Origin: Porphyra umbilicalis
Lineage: Eukaryota > Rhodophyta > Bangiophyceae > Bangiales > Bangiaceae
Direction of reading: 5' to 3'
Length of the DNA stretch: 64,000 nt
NCBI GenBank assembly: GCA_002049455.2
Contig: KV918779.1
Span: forward strand, 186,001-250,000
Part shown: positions 55,641-64,000 of the stretch, one piece after another
How the letters are laid out: every line of letters starts with the position of its first letter
How positions within the stretch are numbered: position 1 is the first letter of the stretch
Made by a program: the position numbers and the translations under genes
The notes under the pieces: generated by a model
Database searches by the model: none
Told to the model about the DNA's origin: nothing
What the model saw: only the letters and a program-made list of their open reading frames with translations

Positions 55641-56371
55641 CTGGCCTGAGCGGTTGCTCGTGACGACGCCGTGGCTTTGACCAATCGTCATCCTGCGCTC
55701 CAATTGCTTCACGGGCCTTGAAAAACGTATGGAAGGCCAACGTGAATGGACCACACCTGGCAACCTCGCTCAGATGTACGAAGCGTTCTCGTTACAAGAG
55801 ACAGTTGATTCAGCTCAATATGAATAAAAGTGGTCTACACGTGAAATGGAAGACTCGCGACCCATACTCCCTTTTAGGCGATTCTCTTGAGACGAGAACT
55901 GACTGTACTATGTAAGATTCTATGTGGCAATTGTGTACTGATACCATAGTAACCTTGGCGTTCTTTGCAGATGCCTGTCTTCATATGCATGTGGTGCTCT
56001 TCGAAGCTCTGTTGCTTGGCTCAGACTCTTTCTTCACTCTTCCCCAAGCGCAGATGCATCAGACAGCCATGCTCGTTGCCAGTTCTGCCATCTGTGGAAG
56101 CGCACCGTGTGAGTGATTCAGGGCATGTCCTTAGCAATGTTGACACTAACGACAGTCGTGGACCTGCCAAGCAGCCAGTGAAACGCTTGAATCTGTCAGT
56201 TGCCTCGCCAACCAGCTGTCTCTATCACCTAATAGCCCCCTTCATGAAAGCCCAACTGTAGAGCCCACTGCATGGCCATGTGATTCTAATCATCAGCCCC
56301 GTGATGTCAAATGACTATAATCATTATAATGAACATGATTACAACCAAATAAAAATCACCTGCCACCTCTG
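55641..56371. mobile_element. hAT element D, truncated copy of B/C
   Basis: Homologous to B and C from TCTGGCCTGAGCGG to the terminus CACCTGCCACCTCTG at 56371, with about 120 bp of extra sequence near 55785-55915. The left part is replaced by the LTR fragment. GATTATAATC-like palindromes lie at 56312-56340. Several percent diverged from B/C. Confidence 0.8.
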
Positions 56372-56377
56372 GGCACG

Positions 56378-56782
56378 TCTGCTTTTTGCCAGAAAGAGCG
56401 CCAAAAACTTCTGTTCGCGGGGATAGATGCATCCCCATTCGTAAAAAGAGTGACACAGCACAAGACGCTTCCAGAAAGAGAGAGAGACGGAGAAGCATTT
56501 ATGGCCATGCTAGCAGGCGCTATGTGTGGAACGAGAAACGATTCCTGTTCTCGCAAACACAAATATGCAAGGACATCGCATGAAATGGGCTCTGAGAGCC
56601 TGTTAAGGGGGGTCGATCTGTTTTTTGCACTCGTGTTCTGTTTCATTAAACAGGAACACGGGCCTCCAAGAGGCTCAGAACAGGCAAAAACAGACGTGCT
56701 TTTGACGACGGTTATGGGCCCGCTGCCCTACGGGAACAGATGCGCGATAAAGCCGCGATATCGCTGTTTTCCCACAGGCCGT
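56378..56782 (+). repeat. Repeat R, copy 2
   Basis: Inverted counterpart of 34797-35198 with the same hAT junction and the same 29 bp hairpin (56632-56660, CGTGTTCTGTTT / AAACAGGAACACG). An open frame at 56450-56887 shares MGSESLLRGVDLFFALVF and TDVLLTTV with copy 1. I cannot tell whether it is coding. Confidence 0.8.
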
Positions 56783-58575
56783 GCTGTTGCCCGGCGCAGA
56801 GGGGATGGGAAATGGGTTAACATGCGTGGGCTTGCACATCGAGAAAATCGCGAAGACCCGGACGCCCCAGTTTTCATTTATAAATGATCGAGTGTCCCCC
56901 TTCTGTCATAAATTTGTTCCCAGCTCTGTGACAATGTCGTGCCCGATCGTCCTAATACAGCGCGTCCGTAACTCGCAATCTCCAGGTTCAATAACTATCA
57001 GAAGAGCCCACAATACAATCCGCAGTCGCTTAAGTGATGCGCCACCTTCAGCGATAGGCGTTGGTGTGAACGAAGGGAGCGTCCGAAGGTTTTTGTTCAC
57101 GCTGTTGGCGGAATAGGCAGACATTGTGCTTGCGGAAGAGGCAGATAGGCTATCGGTTGAGCAAGTCCTCACATTTTTCTCGAAGGACAGTCCCCAAGAT
57201 GATCTCTGGGTCAGGATGACACTGCTTTTGGAACGATCCCAGAATCAGTCCCGAAGATGATCCGCCAGCGGAGTCCAGAAACTGTCGTGATGAACTGCCC
57301 AATCACAGAGGTAACTCGAGAATCAGGAAATCAGAAGTATACGATACTCGCCGATCCACGGGACAGTTGTGCACGTGATCCTCCGAATCAAGCTGAGGCC
57401 AGCTCGAATGAGGTTTGCAGGGCAATCTCAAAACATTCTTTCGCGTCTACTCGTTATAGATTTACCAGCCGGCCAATTTAGAACTATTCTGACGATGAAA
57501 TACCGACCCGCAGTGCACCGTCCACGCCATGAGCCCCTTCGTCATTTTTGTCTGAGGCCAGTGCACGTTGCGAGAGTGACGCTGTGCATGTAAAACGAGA
57601 CCGTGACAACGACACAGGACGATGAAATCGTCACATTGTGCTGTAGGTTCCTGGTATGAACATGTACGCAAGCCTTGGGCAATGTCGCCCATGTGTTTCT
57701 TTTTTCGAGCAAGTGTCCACAGTCTCTTTGAGGGTCGTCTGTATGGTTTCCAGCGACGGATCGCCCTCAATGGGGTGAAACGTGCGGTCGAGCGCGTTGC
57801 ACAGGCTGGAAATGACGATTCCTGCTGCACTCGGTCCAAGCGGTTGACCGTCCATATGAAGAAGATGCGATTGTGCTCTCTGAGGGCACGTTTACCAAGG
57901 TCTGATTGCGAGGTGCGAACGAAATATTCGCTCCACGTGGCCTAAACGTGTCTCACATGTGCACACGTGGCACGGATATGGGTACGCGAACGCTCCACCA
58001 ACGCCGACGAACCTCGGAACCGTTCTCATACGAACTGAAATGAATAATAGCATTTACAGCTTGGAGATAATTCCTCCAGATGGAGGTTGGCACGTTTTCG
58101 GACTCGCGGGTGGCACATCCCTATAATCCGTGAATATGAGGACAGATCGAGGCCGTTCCAACTCGCTGCGAGAGGTCGCTGCCAGATTGGAGCCAATAAA
58201 TGTCGTCACGTTGGGTCATGCTCGGTCGCAGCGATCGCCACGACGGCGACGCTGCAGGTCCCCTGCTTGGGCGATGTGGAGATTGTTGATGACGTGCCAG
58301 TGTGTGTGATTGGATCGAGAATTCGGATTGGTCAGCAGACGTCCTGACCTGTGCGGTGCGGCCGGCTGCGGGAACACTGTCTGAATTACACGTCTAGCAC
58401 GTGTCGGCAGCAGACTACTCGGTGGGTCGTCCGCCTGTGCGAGACCCACGTCTCTCCGAGTTGCAGCATGACACGAACCTCGTCAATCTGCGTGAGTCTC
58501 GACACAGGAGGTGTGCTGACAACCCGGCCACGTCGCGCCGGGTACAGCGCACGACAGCGCCCCCTCCTGACGGCA
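56783..58575. other. Stretch without a recognised gene
   Basis: Moderate GC. Short frames only; the best is minus 57855-57631, 74 residues (MDGQPLGPSAAGIVISSL ... FIPGTYSTM), without a recognised family. Confidence 0.4.
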
Positions 58576-59000
58576 TGTTCTAGGCCGAATACGTGGCTGG
58601 AAAGCCGATTCCAAACGCCCACGAGCCCCGGCCAGGCTGCGCACGCAACAAGACCCCCCCCCTTGTCATGGTGGCGTGTTCCAGGCCGGTTGCGTGGCTC
58701 AAAAGCCGTTTCCAGGCGCCAACGGGCCGCGCCCAAGCGGCGTGCGCGATGCGACCCCCCCCCCCCCCCCTGGCGGCCTGTTTTAGGCCGATTATGTGGC
58801 TGGAAAGCCCATTGCAGTCGGCCGCGGGCTTCGGCCAGGCGGTGCGCACTGCGCGAGCCCCCCCCCCCTCCAGGCGGCCTGTTCCAGGCCGGTTACAGGG
58901 CTGGAGAGCCGTTTCCAGCCGCCCGCGGGCCCCGGCCAGGAGGCGCGCACGATGCGCCCCCCCCCCCTTCCTGGCGGCCTGTTCCCGGCCAGTAGTGTGG
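58576..59000. repeat. 101 bp tandem repeat, about four units
   Basis: The motif TGTTCCAGGCCGGTT recurs at about 58576, 58677, 58779, 58880 and 58980, spacing 100-102 bp. Each unit also has a C-tract of 8-16 bases and a GGCGGCCTGTT junction. Non-coding minisatellite just upstream of the Harbinger transposase. It may be a subterminal region of that element. Confidence 0.9.
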
Positions 59001-59251
59001 GCTAACGGGGGCATTTAGCCTTCTGTAGGAGGGAGACATAAAACAGGTCCTGGGGGACCGTGCGGGCACCGCGGTTGGGGTAGACTGAGAGCGGCGCGGA
59101 TGTGGGATCCTCGGCCGATGTGGTGGCCACCGTCGTGCTGACCGCGGGCATTGCCACCGTCGTCGCGGGCGTCCTCTTCGCGGGTTTTTCTGCGTCAGCG
59201 CACGCGTCACCATCCCGTCCAGCGCTGGCCCACAGGCCGTAGGCCTCCCGC

Positions 59252-60691
59252 ATGGGGTCGTACACGGACGATGAGAGCGAGGTGGCGGCCATTCTCTTGG
59301 CCAATATGGGACTGCGGAAGCGGCGGGTGCGATGGCGAACGCGGTTGACCGGCGAAGGGCGAGAGCAAGGCGCTCGCGAGACGCGCTCACAACGACGACG
59401 TGTTCGAAGACCTAACGTGGACCGAGATTTTGAGGCCGGCTTCCGTCGCATTATGAAGGATTACTTTGGTTGGCGTGGCCGCCCCCCCCTCTACGACGAG
59501 CGCATGTTTGAGCGGCGCTTCCGGCTCCCACGGGCCATCGTGTTTGAGATCTACGCTAAGCTGCAGTACATGCCATTCTGGCGGCGCTCCATCAACGCAA
59601 CGGGCCGCCCACAGGCCTACACGCTGCAGAAGCTGGTTGCGGCGCTCCGGGTATTGGCCTACGGGACGTCTTATGATCAACCCGACGAGTGCGTCCGCCT
59701 TGGCGCGGCAACGGTGATGTTGGCGACGCACAAGTTTGTTGAGTTTATGGTGGAACACTACCAGGCGATGTACTTGCGGCCGCCGAGCATCGACGAGCTC
59801 AAGACCATTTTACGTCGCAACGCGGCCCGCGGTGTACCGGGCTGCATTGGGTCCATTGATTGCACGCACTGGACGTGGTCTGCGTGCCCTAAGGGGCTGG
59901 CGGGCCAGTACCAAGGCCGCGGAGGCAAGCGCACTGTTGTCATCGAGACGGTTTGCGACGCGGATGCCTACATCTGTCACTTCTACATTGGCTCGCCCGG
60001 CAGCCACAATGACATGAACGTGCTGAACGCGTCTCCGCTCTTCCTGGACGTCAAGGAGGGCCTTTGGCCGCCCCGCGGCTTCACGTACATGGTCAACAAC
60101 CGGACGCGTCGGCTGCTCTACTATTTGTCTGACTCTGGCTACCCTGCCTATCCCATCTTCGTCCAGCCGCACCCCAATCCCAACACGATCAAGAAGAGGA
60201 CTTTCAACCGTCTGCAGGAGGCCCTACGCAAGGAGGCCGAGCGGCTGTACGCCATCAAGCGCAAGCGGTTCAACATTGCGATCTACCCCGCTCGTTTCGC
60301 AAGCATGCCCACCATCATCAACGTAGGGAAGGCCGTGGCCATCATGCACAACATGGCAACCGCCCACAGGCGCAGCGGCTACTTGGGCCAGATGCGCATG
60401 CAGGTGGCGGCCGAGCTCCGGCAGGAGAACGGGGAGAATGCTGAGCAAGAGGACGGGTTTGAGGAGCACCCGCCCTCTGGCCATGGGGCTTGGGGGCCGC
60501 CTTTGGACGAGGACGCTGATAATGGGGCCGTCCCAGGCCATGATAACGGGCCACTCGTCGAAGGTTCTCCCCAATACATCATTGCGGCCGAGGAAGAGGC
60601 GACAGATGCGGCCAGCCACTACGAGCTGCGTGCGGACTTGACAGAGCATGTGTACGAGAACAGGGGGCAGTTGTTAGCGCCTTATCTGTAG
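59252..60691 (+). CDS. PIF/Harbinger transposase
   Basis: 479 residues, uninterrupted, plant-type Harbinger family (DDE_Tnp_4/Plant_tran-like). Domains: basic Arg-rich N-terminus (20-55); helical DNA-binding region (60-190); catalytic domain from GCIGSIDCTHW (first Asp, residue 203), NDMNVLN (254), YYLSDSGYPAYP (second Asp, 294) to RKEAERLYAIKRKRF (Glu 330). The last pair are 35 residues apart, the D35E spacing usual in this family. The C-terminus is acidic. Harbinger transposases cut and paste DNA at 3 bp TWA-type targets and need a Myb/SANT-like partner; a partner-like protein is at 62858-64000, facing it. The start is the ATG of MGSYTDDESE. T-rich tracts follow the stop. Terminal inverted repeats were not identified. 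Confidence 0.93.
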   Translation: MGSYTDDESEVAAILLANMGLRKRRVRWRTRLTGEGREQGARETRSQRRRVRRPNVDRDFEAGFRRIMKDYFGWRGRPPLYDERMFERRFRLPRAIVFEIYAKLQYMPFWRRSINATGRPQAYTLQKLVAALRVLAYGTSYDQPDECVRLGAATVMLATHKFVEFMVEHYQAMYLRPPSIDELKTILRRNAARGVPGCIGSIDCTHWTWSACPKGLAGQYQGRGGKRTVVIETVCDADAYICHFYIGSPGSHNDMNVLNASPLFLDVKEGLWPPRGFTYMVNNRTRRLLYYLSDSGYPAYPIFVQPHPNPNTIKKRTFNRLQEALRKEAERLYAIKRKRFNIAIYPARFASMPTIINVGKAVAIMHNMATAHRRSGYLGQMRMQVAAELRQENGENAEQEDGFEEHPPSGHGAWGPPLDEDADNGAVPGHDNGPLVEGSPQYIIAAEEEATDAASHYELRADLTEHVYENRGQLLAPYL

Positions 60692-61190
60692 TAATGAGCG
60701 TAGCGTGGTGGCCCAAGGGCCAAACAAGGTTTTTTTTTCCTGCCTTTTGGCGGGTTTTTTTTCCTTTGTACCTCTCGAAGATGCCCCTTTTTCCCTTGAG
60801 CTTGATGTGTGTCGGGTAGCTGATGTGGGATTGGCAACGATGTCTTCCGCACTTGTGAGTGTGGTCTGGTGTCGAAGATAAACGGGGCGGGTGACTGTGA
60901 GAGAAGAGACATGCAAACTGCACTGATATAGTCTATGGAATGCGATGGGACAAAGAAGAAAAGCAGCTCGGAAGCACTAGCAGGCGCTCATTGTGGCCGT
61001 CACTGTGAACGACGGTCGGACTTCGGCCTGTGCGCGACGGGGGGCCTCTGCAGCGAGGGAGGGCGTTCCATGGCGCGCGTCATACGCCGGCCAGACGCTA
61101 TGGCCGCATTCAACGCCCCCTGCCACTCATCCGCGACCAACGCGGCAAAGACCCTGTGCGGGGGTGGGTTGTCGCCGTCAGATTCTAAGA
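60692..61190. other. 3' flank of the Harbinger transposase, no gene
   Basis: Two T-rich tracts (60730-60765) just after the stop, then sequence without a convincing frame up to the minisatellite. Confidence 0.4.
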
Positions 61191-62106
61191 AGCAAAAGTG
61201 GAACGTCGCGGCAGCCGACGGGGCGGCCGACTTTGCGGCCGACGGCGTGGCCTCCGACAAGGTGGCGGCAGGCGGCGTGGCGGCCGACGGCATCGCGGCC
61301 GACGGGGTGGCGGCCGACGGGGTGGCGGTGGACGGGGTGGTGGCGGACGGGGTGGCGGCCGACGGCATCGTGGCCGACGGTATCGCGGCCGACGGGGTTG
61401 CGGCCATCGGGGCGGCCGACGACATCGCGGCCGACGGCATCGCGGCCGACAGGGTTGCGGCCATCGGGGCGGCGGCCGACGCGGTGACGGCCGACTGGGT
61501 GGTGACCAACGTTGTGGCCGCCAACCGGGTGGCGGCCGACAGGGTTGCGGCCAACAGGTTTGCGTCCAACGGGGCGGCGACAGACGGAGTGGCGGCCGAC
61601 GGGGTGGCGGCCAACGGGGTTGCGGCCATCGGGGTGGCGGCCGACGCGGTGGCGGCCGACGGGGTAGCGGCCGAAGGGGTGGCAGCCGACGGGGTGGTGA
61701 CCAACGGGGTGGCGCCCGACGGGTTGGCAGCCGACTGTGTGGCGGCGGCCCATGAGCGGCTGGCCGTAGCCACTTGCGGGACGTCCCGCGGGTCAGGCAC
61801 GTCGTCGCAAATGGTGCTCAAGGTTGACGCCGTACGCGCCGAGGGCTCCATGGTCGCCATGACTGGGGGACACCAGGTGTCGGATAAATGCTGCTCAAAA
61901 ACGGTGGCTGAGGCCAGCGGCTGACAGAACACAGGGGCCGACGACACGAGCAAAGAAGCGGCCAGCAGGCCAAGCGCGTGACCAAAGTGGGCCAAGCGAG
62001 AGAGCCAACGCGGCAGCGAACGGGCCAAGAACCCGGCCGACGCGACCAAGGGACACGACATAGTCATTGTATGGAGTGTCCGTTTCGGGATCAAGTGGAT
62101 GTCCAA
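61000..62106 (-). CDS. Possible secreted Ala/Thr/Pro-repeat protein (hypothetical)
   Basis: Minus-strand ORF, 368 residues. The N-terminus has a hydrophobic stretch that could be a signal peptide (LGLLAASLLVSSAPVFCQP), then a unique part (FEQHLSDTWCPPVMATMEP). About 190 residues of five-residue repeats (PSAAT, PMAAT, PLAAT) follow, then a unique C-terminus (VFAALVADEWQGALN). It would suit a cell-surface repeat protein. The plus strand is also open over the repeat (AADGV repeats, 60935-61924) because the 15 bp unit contains no stop, so the coding strand is uncertain. It lies between the two Harbinger genes and may be a passenger. Confidence 0.3.
   Translation of the reverse strand: MDIHLIPKRTLHTMTMSCPLVASAGFLARSLPRWLSRLAHFGHALGLLAASLLVSSAPVFCQPLASATVFEQHLSDTWCPPVMATMEPSARTASTLSTICDDVPDPRDVPQVATASRSWAAATQSAANPSGATPLVTTPSAATPSAATPSAATASAATPMAATPLAATPSAATPSVAAPLDANLLAATLSAATRLAATTLVTTQSAVTASAAAPMAATLSAAMPSAAMSSAAPMAATPSAAIPSATMPSAATPSATTPSTATPSAATPSAAMPSAATPPAATLSEATPSAAKSAAPSAAATFHFCFLESDGDNPPPHRVFAALVADEWQGALNAAIASGRRMTRAMERPPSLQRPPVAHRPKSDRRSQ
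61200..61745. repeat. 15 bp minisatellite
   Basis: More than 30 imperfect units of GGCGGCCGACGGGGT. Length changes are in multiples of 15 bp, which keeps both strands open. Confidence 0.9.
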
Positions 62107-62857
62107 TCAAAATCGAGCGCCGTGCAGCACAAGGCACAACTGCTCTGGCGACTCGCGAGTACCAAAGTAACTGCTCTCGTTCTCGGCTGGAGGAGGAGCC
62201 TGATTGGAGCTGCAAAGCCCTGCTCGGGATTGTGCAGTTGATCTGCGAACATTAAAAGGGGGGCCAGTTTGTCGATTGAGGGTGCTACTTGAAAAAACCC
62301 GGCCAATTCCAATCTGTAAAACGAACAGGAGCTCTTTCCTCGTCTTGCTCTTTCTTTGCGCTCGCCTAAGATGGGACCAATGCCGGCTGTTTTGCCGTAC
62401 CTGTAGGCCGGTCGGCCTCATGTCGCCCCGTGGATGTCATGCATCCGCACCAGGGCAAACTGCACTTTGTTTTTGCTCGTGCCGCATTCGTGCAACAGGA
62501 CGCGTCAAGGGAGCATGTTGGAAAAGTGTGTAGGAAACGAGAAAGGCACAGCGCGTGGGTAGGAAAGCAGCCATTTACGACACGAACGTGACGTGGCCGC
62601 CCGGCCCTCCCTCCCCTATCGTACGAAGGCAAAGAGATACACTGCGTCGAGCCCACTCCAATGCAAACAGATAAAAGCAAGGCACACAAACAAGAAATGT
62701 ATCCACACATGCGCGACAAGGAGAAGGCAGCATTGCCGTACTTGGGCACGTACAGCGCCAATCTCTTGTAAAGTGCATGCCAGGTGTTGATGAAGGACCT
62801 TTGGGAATGGTGGCCACCCAGTACTGGGCCCGTCCGCGACGGTTGGCCACGCCGCCC
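62107..62857. other. Stretch without a recognised gene
   Basis: Only short frames without motifs. It probably holds the 3' untranslated region of the minus-strand gene to the right. Confidence 0.4.
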
Positions 62858-64000
62858 CTAGGCCGTGGCGGAACTGCTGTCGTCACCAGAAGATCCTCCA
62901 GCATTGGGCGGAGACGAGGGTGGGCTCGGTGTGTCCGTGCCGCAGCGCGTAGCGTCGTCCACGTCAATGGCCGGAGCGGCCGAGTTCGTGCTGGCCATGA
63001 ACCGCTGGTGCTTGGTTGCTTGCGATGCGCGACCACGAGAAGGTCGGAGCGGCGGCCGCTTTCTGCTTGCGGCCACTCGCGGCCCGCCGCGGGCGGCAGT
63101 GGAGAACCGCGCGGCCGCGGCAGCGGCCTCGCCAATGCTGGTTGTGGGACGAGGCCACTTTGCCGGCCGGCGGCCGACGCGGCGGTCGTGCTCTTCGTCG
63201 TCGGAGGAGGGCGGCGTCTTAGAGCCGGTACTCGGCCGCAGAAGCGGCCGGAGAGCGGCCGCAAGAGGTTGGCGCGACGACGGTGACGGAGTGCGACTGT
63301 GCTTGCGGCGGACGGTCTTGGCCTTGGCCGTGGCCGTCGTGTCAGGAACTGCCGCGCGCCCCGTCACTGCTACGGCCGCGTCGTGGGCCTCGTGCGGGTT
63401 AAAGGCCTCCTCCTCCTTGTCCTCTGCGGCCGCCACGTCCGAGGCCTTGCGTGTTGTGCCCACCGCGTCCTCAACAGCCACGCCCTCGCTTCGGTGCACT
63501 TGCCTGTCCTCGGTCGTGGTGTCCTCGCCCTCATTGGACCGAGCGCCCCCGGCCCTTGCGTGGGCCGAGCCGCTCCGCTGGCGCAGCGCATTGTTGTCCT
63601 TGCGATGGGCCGCTATTGCGGCCTTCCAGAAATCAGCGGCATATGGAGACTTGGAGGCCTCTGCGGACGTCCAAAACAGGATGTTGCTCCGTTCTCGTGC
63701 CGACGCGGCAAGCGCCTGAAGGGCAGCCGTGTTGGCGGCCGACTCGCGTTGCAAAGCCGCCACCTCTCTCTGCTGCTGCATCTCTGCTCTACAGGCCGCC
63801 TTGGCCGCCTTACTCCCTGTAGGACGCTCCTGGAAGTGGCCGCTGTTGTGGGCCGTGCTCTTTGTTTGGCTGCTCAAGCGTGGTTGGCGTGCGTCGTCAT
63901 CGCAATCGTCGCTCGACGACAGCACTCCGCCGTCGACATGCCCTGCCAGTCCGGTCGGCCGTGGCGCGGCCACAGTCGGAGGGGTCGCCATCATTCCCAC
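62858..64000 (-). CDS. NAM-like / Myb-SANT partner protein of Harbinger type, C-terminal part
   Basis: Minus-strand frame running off the right edge; 380 residues visible. Near residue 60 it has RPTGSKAAKAACRAEM followed by a Gln/Ala-rich helix. This matches the RPxGxKxAK motif of the NAM-associated C-terminal domain found in Harbinger partner proteins, which carry a SANT domain upstream and help the transposase bind DNA and enter the nucleus. The rest is acidic and Ser-rich, with a basic cluster (RPAKWPRPTT, KRPPLRPSRGRASQATKHQR) that could be a nuclear signal. A SANT domain would lie beyond the window. It faces the transposase gene at 59252-60691 tail-to-tail. The ATG at the very edge need not be the true start. 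Confidence 0.55.
   Translation of the reverse strand: MGMMATPPTVAAPRPTGLAGHVDGGVLSSSDDCDDDARQPRLSSQTKSTAHNSGHFQERPTGSKAAKAACRAEMQQQREVAALQRESAANTAALQALAASARERSNILFWTSAEASKSPYAADFWKAAIAAHRKDNNALRQRSGSAHARAGGARSNEGEDTTTEDRQVHRSEGVAVEDAVGTTRKASDVAAAEDKEEEAFNPHEAHDAAVAVTGRAAVPDTTATAKAKTVRRKHSRTPSPSSRQPLAAALRPLLRPSTGSKTPPSSDDEEHDRRVGRRPAKWPRPTTSIGEAAAAAARFSTAARGGPRVAASRKRPPLRPSRGRASQATKHQRFMASTNSAAPAIDVDDATRCGTDTPSPPSSPPNAGGSSGDDSSSATA

Noticed and set aside
57631-57855. 74-residue minus-strand frame as a gene
   Set aside because: Composition is plausible, but it is short, with no motif, no upstream extension and no related copy in the window.
58576-59000. Regular 101 bp spacing as an array of small RNA genes or CRISPR
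   Set aside because: Whole units are similar, with no spacer/repeat division and no RNA-gene structure; a tandem repeat.
61198-61755. Gly/Arg-rich plus-strand frame over the 15 bp minisatellite
   Set aside because: Present in every frame because the unit has no stop codon; no unique N- or C-terminus.

Overview
The window is a GC-rich stretch of a nuclear eukaryotic genome made almost wholly of mobile elements nested in one another. I see no bacterial operons, rRNA, tRNA or CRISPR. Chromodomain Ty3/gypsy elements, hAT elements, a plant-type PIF/Harbinger transposase with a NAM-like partner, a pogo-like transposase and a Plavaka/Tnp2-type (CACTA superfamily) transposase together suggest a GC-rich alga or other protist. 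A red alga would fit, but the sequence does not settle this. Single-copy host genes are nearly absent; only a few short or low-complexity reading frames could be host genes.

Layout. 1-16340: remains of an old Ty3/gypsy element (pol on the minus strand, an extra ORF on the plus strand). It was split by a 1.5 kb hAT element (14445-15963, perfect 8 bp target duplication) and by a younger 10.25 kb Ty3/gypsy element (3688-13940, 5 bp target duplication). 16340-22400: mostly non-coding, with a broken pogo-like transposase at 18602-20134 and two long hairpins. 22400-27100: extremely GC-rich repetitive DNA with a very long Pro/Ser/Ala-rich reading frame on the minus strand. 27100-34790: sparse, with TA-flanked MITEs and one small ORF. 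34797-37969: two hAT elements in inverted orientation with nearly identical cores. 39065-39553: a small possible host gene. 39960-50228: an older full-length copy of the same Ty3/gypsy family. 51255-53964: a decayed Plavaka/Tnp2 transposase. 54790-56790: an LTR fragment, a third hAT copy and a repeat shared with 34.8 kb. 58576-64000: a 101 bp tandem repeat, an apparently intact PIF/Harbinger transposase, a minisatellite and the Harbinger-type partner protein running off the right edge.

The most notable system is the Ty3/gypsy architecture. In all three elements gag-pol lies on one strand, and an extra protein of roughly 600-800 residues lies on the opposite strand between pol and the 3' LTR. 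The two stop codons face each other about 140 bp apart. Both full-length copies keep a -1 frameshift signal at the gag/pol junction (slippery GAAAAAC, 6 nt spacer, GC-rich hairpin). They also keep a C-terminal extension beyond the chromodomain that resembles the methyltransferase-like tail of DIRS elements. A second theme is a hAT group whose ends carry 10 bp palindromes in two versions, GATTTAAATC and GATTATAATC.
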